Below, in pieces: positions 6,699 to 9,079 of a stretch of DNA of 9,079 nucleotides; positions within the stretch are counted from its first letter, which is position 1; the number at the start of each line of letters is the position of its first letter. The translations under genes and the position numbers were made by a program. A model generated the notes under the pieces. The model was not told the origin of the DNA. It searched no databases and saw nothing but the letters and a program-made list of their open reading frames with translations. The stretch is taken from the NCBI GenBank assembly GCA_022013205.1, contig JAKLQT010000086.1, forward strand, positions 1 through 9,079. Direction: 5' to 3'. The stretch is from Candidatus Omnitrophota bacterium. Lineage in GTDB: Bacteria > Omnitrophota > Gorgyraeia > B26-G9.

Positions 6699-6726
6699 TT
6701 AAGCTTATGACTTAGAGCTTATAACT
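6699..6726 (-). repeat. Short 7-nt repeat spanning the yjbQ stop
   Basis: On the minus strand the run reads as ATAAGCT, CTAAGTC, ATAAGCT in 7-base register, covering the last codons and stop of yjbQ. It ends about 30 bases before the palindromic element. It is short and degenerate, and is listed because three other heptamer tracts occur nearby. Confidence 0.45.
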
Positions 6727-7106
6727 TTTATCCATACTTTTCTTGAGCGCGGCCCGTCGAATTCGCAGAAATAAATCCCCTGCCATACCCCCAGCTGTAA
6801 ATCACCTGCCTCAATTATTATATTTTGAGAAAACCCCATCACAGACGCCTTGATATGCGCTGCGGAATTACCCTCACTGTGAGCATACCCATCCGCATGA
6901 GGAACAATCTTATCCAGCTCCTTAATAATATCCCCTCTAACGCTCGGGTCGGCATTTTCGTTAATAGTTATGCCGGCTGTAGTATGCGGCACAAATACCA
7001 TGCACATGCCGCTGATAACGCCTTTTTTCAAAACAACAGACCGCACAGAAGATGTAATATCGATAAGCTCTACCTGCCTGGAGGTCCTCACTGAAAGTGT
7101 TTCCAT
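6705..7106 (-). CDS. yjbQ: YjbQ/UPF0047 family protein
   Basis: This small cytoplasmic protein of 133 residues belongs to the YjbQ/UPF0047 family, for which a secondary thiamine-phosphate synthase activity has been reported for the E. coli member; the physiological role is unsettled. Family signatures seen are PHTTAGITINEN (40-51), HSEGNSAAHIKAS (76-88) and QLGVWQGIYFCEFDGPR (104-120), which together form the presumed active-site cleft. I use ATG 7106. A TTG at 7112, overlapping the TGA of the upstream gene as TTGA, would add two residues and has AGGA about eight bases upstream, so it is a genuine alternative. The last residues (VISSKS) are written by a third kind of heptanucleotide run that continues beyond the stop. 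It is the last gene of the endoQ-flavodoxin-LOG-yjbQ group. Confidence 0.92.
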   Translation of the reverse strand: METLSVRTSRQVELIDITSSVRSVVLKKGVISGMCMVFVPHTTAGITINENADPSVRGDIIKELDKIVPHADGYAHSEGNSAAHIKASVMGFSQNIIIEAGDLQLGVWQGIYFCEFDGPRSRKVWIKVISSKS

Positions 7107-7108
7107 AA

Positions 7109-7570
7109 TCAAATATTTAATCCTAAAATTTTTACTATCTTTTTTCGCGCGTCTTCTACGGATATTGCCGCCCTTATTCCGGGGATGTTCCAGGTGTTCA
7201 GGCCTATTATCGGCTTCTTCTCGCTCAAGGCAAAACCAATCTCAGACAGTGTCCCCTCTTTTCCGGCAAAGGCGATCACCAGATCAGAGGCACCGGCAAC
7301 CAGGGTATTGCGTGTATATCCCAGGCCCGTAGGGATCGGAATATCAATATACTCATTAGCGTCTTCCTTGTTCTTACCGGGAAGTATGCCTACCGTTATT
7401 CCTCCGCCGTCTTTTACTCCACGCGCCGCGGCCTCCATAACACCGCCTAGCCCTCCGCAGATCAAGATGGCATTTAAGCCGGCTATCATTTTACCCGCGT
7501 CATACGCGAGCTTCGCGGTTTTTTTATCAGCCGTATGCCCGCCGATTACGGATATAAGTATCTTATCCAT
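7109..7570 (-). CDS. TIGR00725 family, LOG/Moco-carrier-like Rossmann protein
   Basis: The protein has 153 residues and a SLOG-type Rossmann fold. It shows an N-terminal strand with SVIGG (7-11), the nucleotide-binding CGGLGGVMEAAARG (38-51), ILPG (62-65), the polar segment ANEYIDIPIPTGLGYTRN (71-88) and AGKEGTLSEIGFAL (102-115). This domain order fits the TIGR00725 group, related to LOG phosphoribohydrolases and to the molybdenum cofactor carrier proteins of algae. It lacks the exact PGGxGTxxE motif of cytokinin-releasing LOG enzymes, having GKEGTLSE in its place, so that activity should not be assumed. The ATG overlaps the stop of the flavodoxin gene (ATGGATAA), suggesting coupled translation. 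The fold is certain, the ligand unknown. Confidence 0.88.
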   Translation of the reverse strand: MDKILISVIGGHTADKKTAKLAYDAGKMIAGLNAILICGGLGGVMEAAARGVKDGGGITVGILPGKNKEDANEYIDIPIPTGLGYTRNTLVAGASDLVIAFAGKEGTLSEIGFALSEKKPIIGLNTWNIPGIRAAISVEDARKKIVKILGLNI

Positions 7571-8057
7571 TTGATAACGCTGTTTTAACCTTGTCCATCA
7601 CAAGGCGATAATTCTTTACCTCGTTTTGCTGCATCAAAACCGGCATTATTTTTAAAGCCCCCATACTTTTGACTATATCTGCCATTTCGTTGATACATTT
7701 ATCCTTTCCAACTCCGCTGCCGTATGTGGCAAAAAGCAGCACGTTTTTGCCCATAAGATTCTGACATTTATCCAAATAAGTACGCATTGCCGGAACCATG
7801 TTAAAAGCCCAGACCGGGGTTCCCAACGCGACCATATCAAATTCGGATAGATCACAAACAACATCTTCCGTGATTATCGCCTTCTTTTTAAACAAAGCGC
7901 GCAACGCCTGCTTGAGAAATGAAGTTGGCTCATTACTCGCCATCAGTCTGACCATGGTTATTTCATATTCACGTATTTCAAATATTTCCTTAATCATATC
8001 CGCGACACTTTTAGTATTTCCGGAAAATGAATAATAAATTATCGCTATTTTTTTCAT
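7563..8057 (-). CDS. Flavodoxin family protein
   Basis: The protein has 164 residues in a flavodoxin fold. An N-terminal strand KKIAIIYYS leads to the FMN phosphate loop SFSGNTKSVA (10-19). GTPVWAFNMVPAM (79-91) holds an aromatic residue (Trp83) suited to stack on the flavin, and ATYGSG (110-115) forms the third flavin loop. It most resembles the flavodoxin/NAD(P)H-quinone-reductase-like set often annotated as flavodoxin family protein, rather than a short acidic electron carrier. AGGAGGGG precedes the ATG by six bases and includes the stop codon of the upstream endoQ gene. It overlaps the next gene by 8 bases. The electron partner is not evident. Confidence 0.92.
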   Translation of the reverse strand: MKKIAIIYYSFSGNTKSVADMIKEIFEIREYEITMVRLMASNEPTSFLKQALRALFKKKAIITEDVVCDLSEFDMVALGTPVWAFNMVPAMRTYLDKCQNLMGKNVLLFATYGSGVGKDKCINEMADIVKSMGALKIMPVLMQQNEVKNYRLVMDKVKTALSNG

Positions 8058-8067
8058 CCCGCCCCTC

Positions 8068-9079
8068 CTAAAAAAGGTTAGGCTGTTTTTCTCCAGAGGT
8101 TCCTGCCTGTTTTTTGTCGAGCCCGAATATCTTTATAATCCCATATTCTCCGTCATATCCGGGATTAATACTTACTTCATTGTTGCGAACCTGCAAAATC
8201 CCCTGAGCAATCCTAGCCGGCAAATTAGTGTAAAGGCTATCTTCTGTTTTATGCATCAAAATATCAAACTCTGTCCCCAGCTTTGAAACAGCATTGTGAT
8301 ACGCGTTCATTACCTTCTTGGAGGCCTTGCCTACGCCAAATGCCTCCGCGATCACTTCATCAAGCGGTATAAGATTCTTAAACGGGATAGCCCCCTCAGG
8401 CATGAATCCTTCTTTTCTATCCGCGAGCATATCGACCCTGTTCATAACCCCTACCGTAACCGGACGGCCGCAAACCGGGCATAAGCCTTTACTCTTTTTT
8501 GTTTGCTCAGGTGAAAATCTTACCTTGCAGTTCCTATGGCCGTCAAAATGATATTTTCCCTCTTCCGGAAAAAATTCAATAGTATAAAGGAATCTTTTTT
8601 TGTCTTTCTTTTTCAATGTATCCATGATCTCATAATAGGAAAGTTCACAATCAAAAACATTGGCCTCTCTGCCTATTTTCTGAGGCGAGTGGCAGTCTGA
8701 GTTAGAAATAAGCGAATATCCATCAATCTCACTTAAACGCCAGTTCATCGCCGGATCTGATGATAATCCTGTTTCAAGGCAATAGATATTCTTTGACTGC
8801 TCTTCAAAACAATCCTCCAGGATATCAAAGCCGGACTTTGAGCCGAACAGGCTGAACCACGGGGTCCAGATATGCGCCGGGACTAACATGCAGTTTGGAT
8901 CAATATCAAAAACAATTCTCGCGAGTTCTGCCGCATCAAGGCCAAGTATTGGCCTGCCGTCAGAGCGGAGATTACCGATTGCAGACAAGGCTTTATTTAT
9001 TTTATCAACTGTTTCAAAGCTTGGCGCAAAAATAAGGTTATGGATTCTATAACATCTGTTGTTTTTAGAATAAATACTG
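8068..9079 (-). CDS. Endonuclease Q-like DNA repair protein (5' end outside window)
   Basis: The frame is open to the window edge, giving 336 visible residues; roughly the first 90, carrying the start of the PHP metal site, are missing. EndoQ enzymes nick DNA 5' of deaminated bases such as uracil and hypoxanthine. Visible features in order are a YSKNNRCYRIHNLI strand, LSAIGNLRSDGRPILGLDA, VPAHIWTPWFSLFGSKSGFD (PHP metal and substrate region), SNSDCHSP with a metal-binding Asp-x-His, a zinc-like GHRNC followed by CPVCG, then VGVMNRVDMLADR and a C-terminal helical region. The last five residues are QPNLF, similar to the sliding-clamp binding pentapeptide. An in-frame TTG at 8988 is not the start, because conserved sequence continues before it. 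The stop TAG forms part of the flavodoxin ribosome binding site. Confidence 0.9.
   Translation of the reverse strand, partial: SIYSKNNRCYRIHNLIFAPSFETVDKINKALSAIGNLRSDGRPILGLDAAELARIVFDIDPNCMLVPAHIWTPWFSLFGSKSGFDILEDCFEEQSKNIYCLETGLSSDPAMNWRLSEIDGYSLISNSDCHSPQKIGREANVFDCELSYYEIMDTLKKKDKKRFLYTIEFFPEEGKYHFDGHRNCKVRFSPEQTKKSKGLCPVCGRPVTVGVMNRVDMLADRKEGFMPEGAIPFKNLIPLDEVIAEAFGVGKASKKVMNAYHNAVSKLGTEFDILMHKTEDSLYTNLPARIAQGILQVRNNEVSINPGYDGEYGIIKIFGLDKKQAGTSGEKQPNLF

Noticed and set aside
4866..6726. CRISPR array or guide-type repeats
   Set aside because: The periodic tracts are 7-nt tandem runs without spacers, and no Cas-like gene is present.
8986..8988. TTG start for the endonuclease Q gene
   Set aside because: The same frame continues upstream to the window edge with conserved EndoQ-like sequence (RCYRIHNLIFAPSFETVDK), so the gene is truncated by the window and does not begin here.

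Overview
The window is a gene-dense stretch of bacterial chromosome in which every supported gene is read on the minus strand, so transcription runs from high to low coordinates. Base composition is moderate to AT-leaning, genes are packed with short gaps or overlaps, and ribosome binding sites are of the GGAG/AGGAGG type. The mix of genes (a bacterial endonuclease Q, NAD-linked pyrK-pyrD-pyrF, a half-size TSUP permease, a large exported repeat protein and heptanucleotide tracts) suggests an uncultured candidate phylum such as Omnitrophota or a relative. That placement is an inference from gene style; nothing in the window proves it.

Layout in order of transcription. At 9079-8068 is an endonuclease Q-like DNA repair nuclease, cut off at its 5' side by the window edge. 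It is followed tightly by a flavodoxin-family protein (8057-7563), a TIGR00725/LOG-like Rossmann protein (7570-7109) and a YjbQ/UPF0047 protein (7106-6705). These four have overlaps or gaps of at most about 10 bases and look like one operon. A 323-base gap (6382-6704) follows. It holds a roughly 215-bp imperfect palindromic, MITE-like element, a candidate promoter and a heptanucleotide tract. Next comes mutM/fpg (6381-5563), which uses a TTG start. After a 100-base gap with another heptanucleotide tract comes the pyrimidine operon pyrK (5462-4626), a small TauE/SafE permease (4622-4266), pyrD (4255-3323) and pyrF (3318-2599), separated by 3 to 10 bases.

The gap 2400-2598 contains nested complementary segments and a strong bulged hairpin that resembles the end of an IS200/IS605 element or a structured 5' leader. 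Downstream of it a very large exported protein starts at 2399 and runs off the window at base 1. Its visible 799 residues contain four tandem copies of a module of about 172-185 residues. It is the largest and least characterised gene here.

Functionally, the pyr genes supply the dihydroorotate dehydrogenase complex (PyrD plus the FAD/[2Fe-2S] subunit PyrK) and OMP decarboxylase for UMP synthesis. EndoQ and MutM are both base-damage repair enzymes, acting on deaminated and oxidised bases respectively. The flavodoxin, LOG-like and YjbQ genes are small metabolic proteins whose joint role is not established. The most notable unexplained signals are the palindromic element, four degenerate 7-nt repeat tracts (one inside the pyrK reading frame), the structured segment before the large repeat protein, and the permease gene inside the pyr operon.
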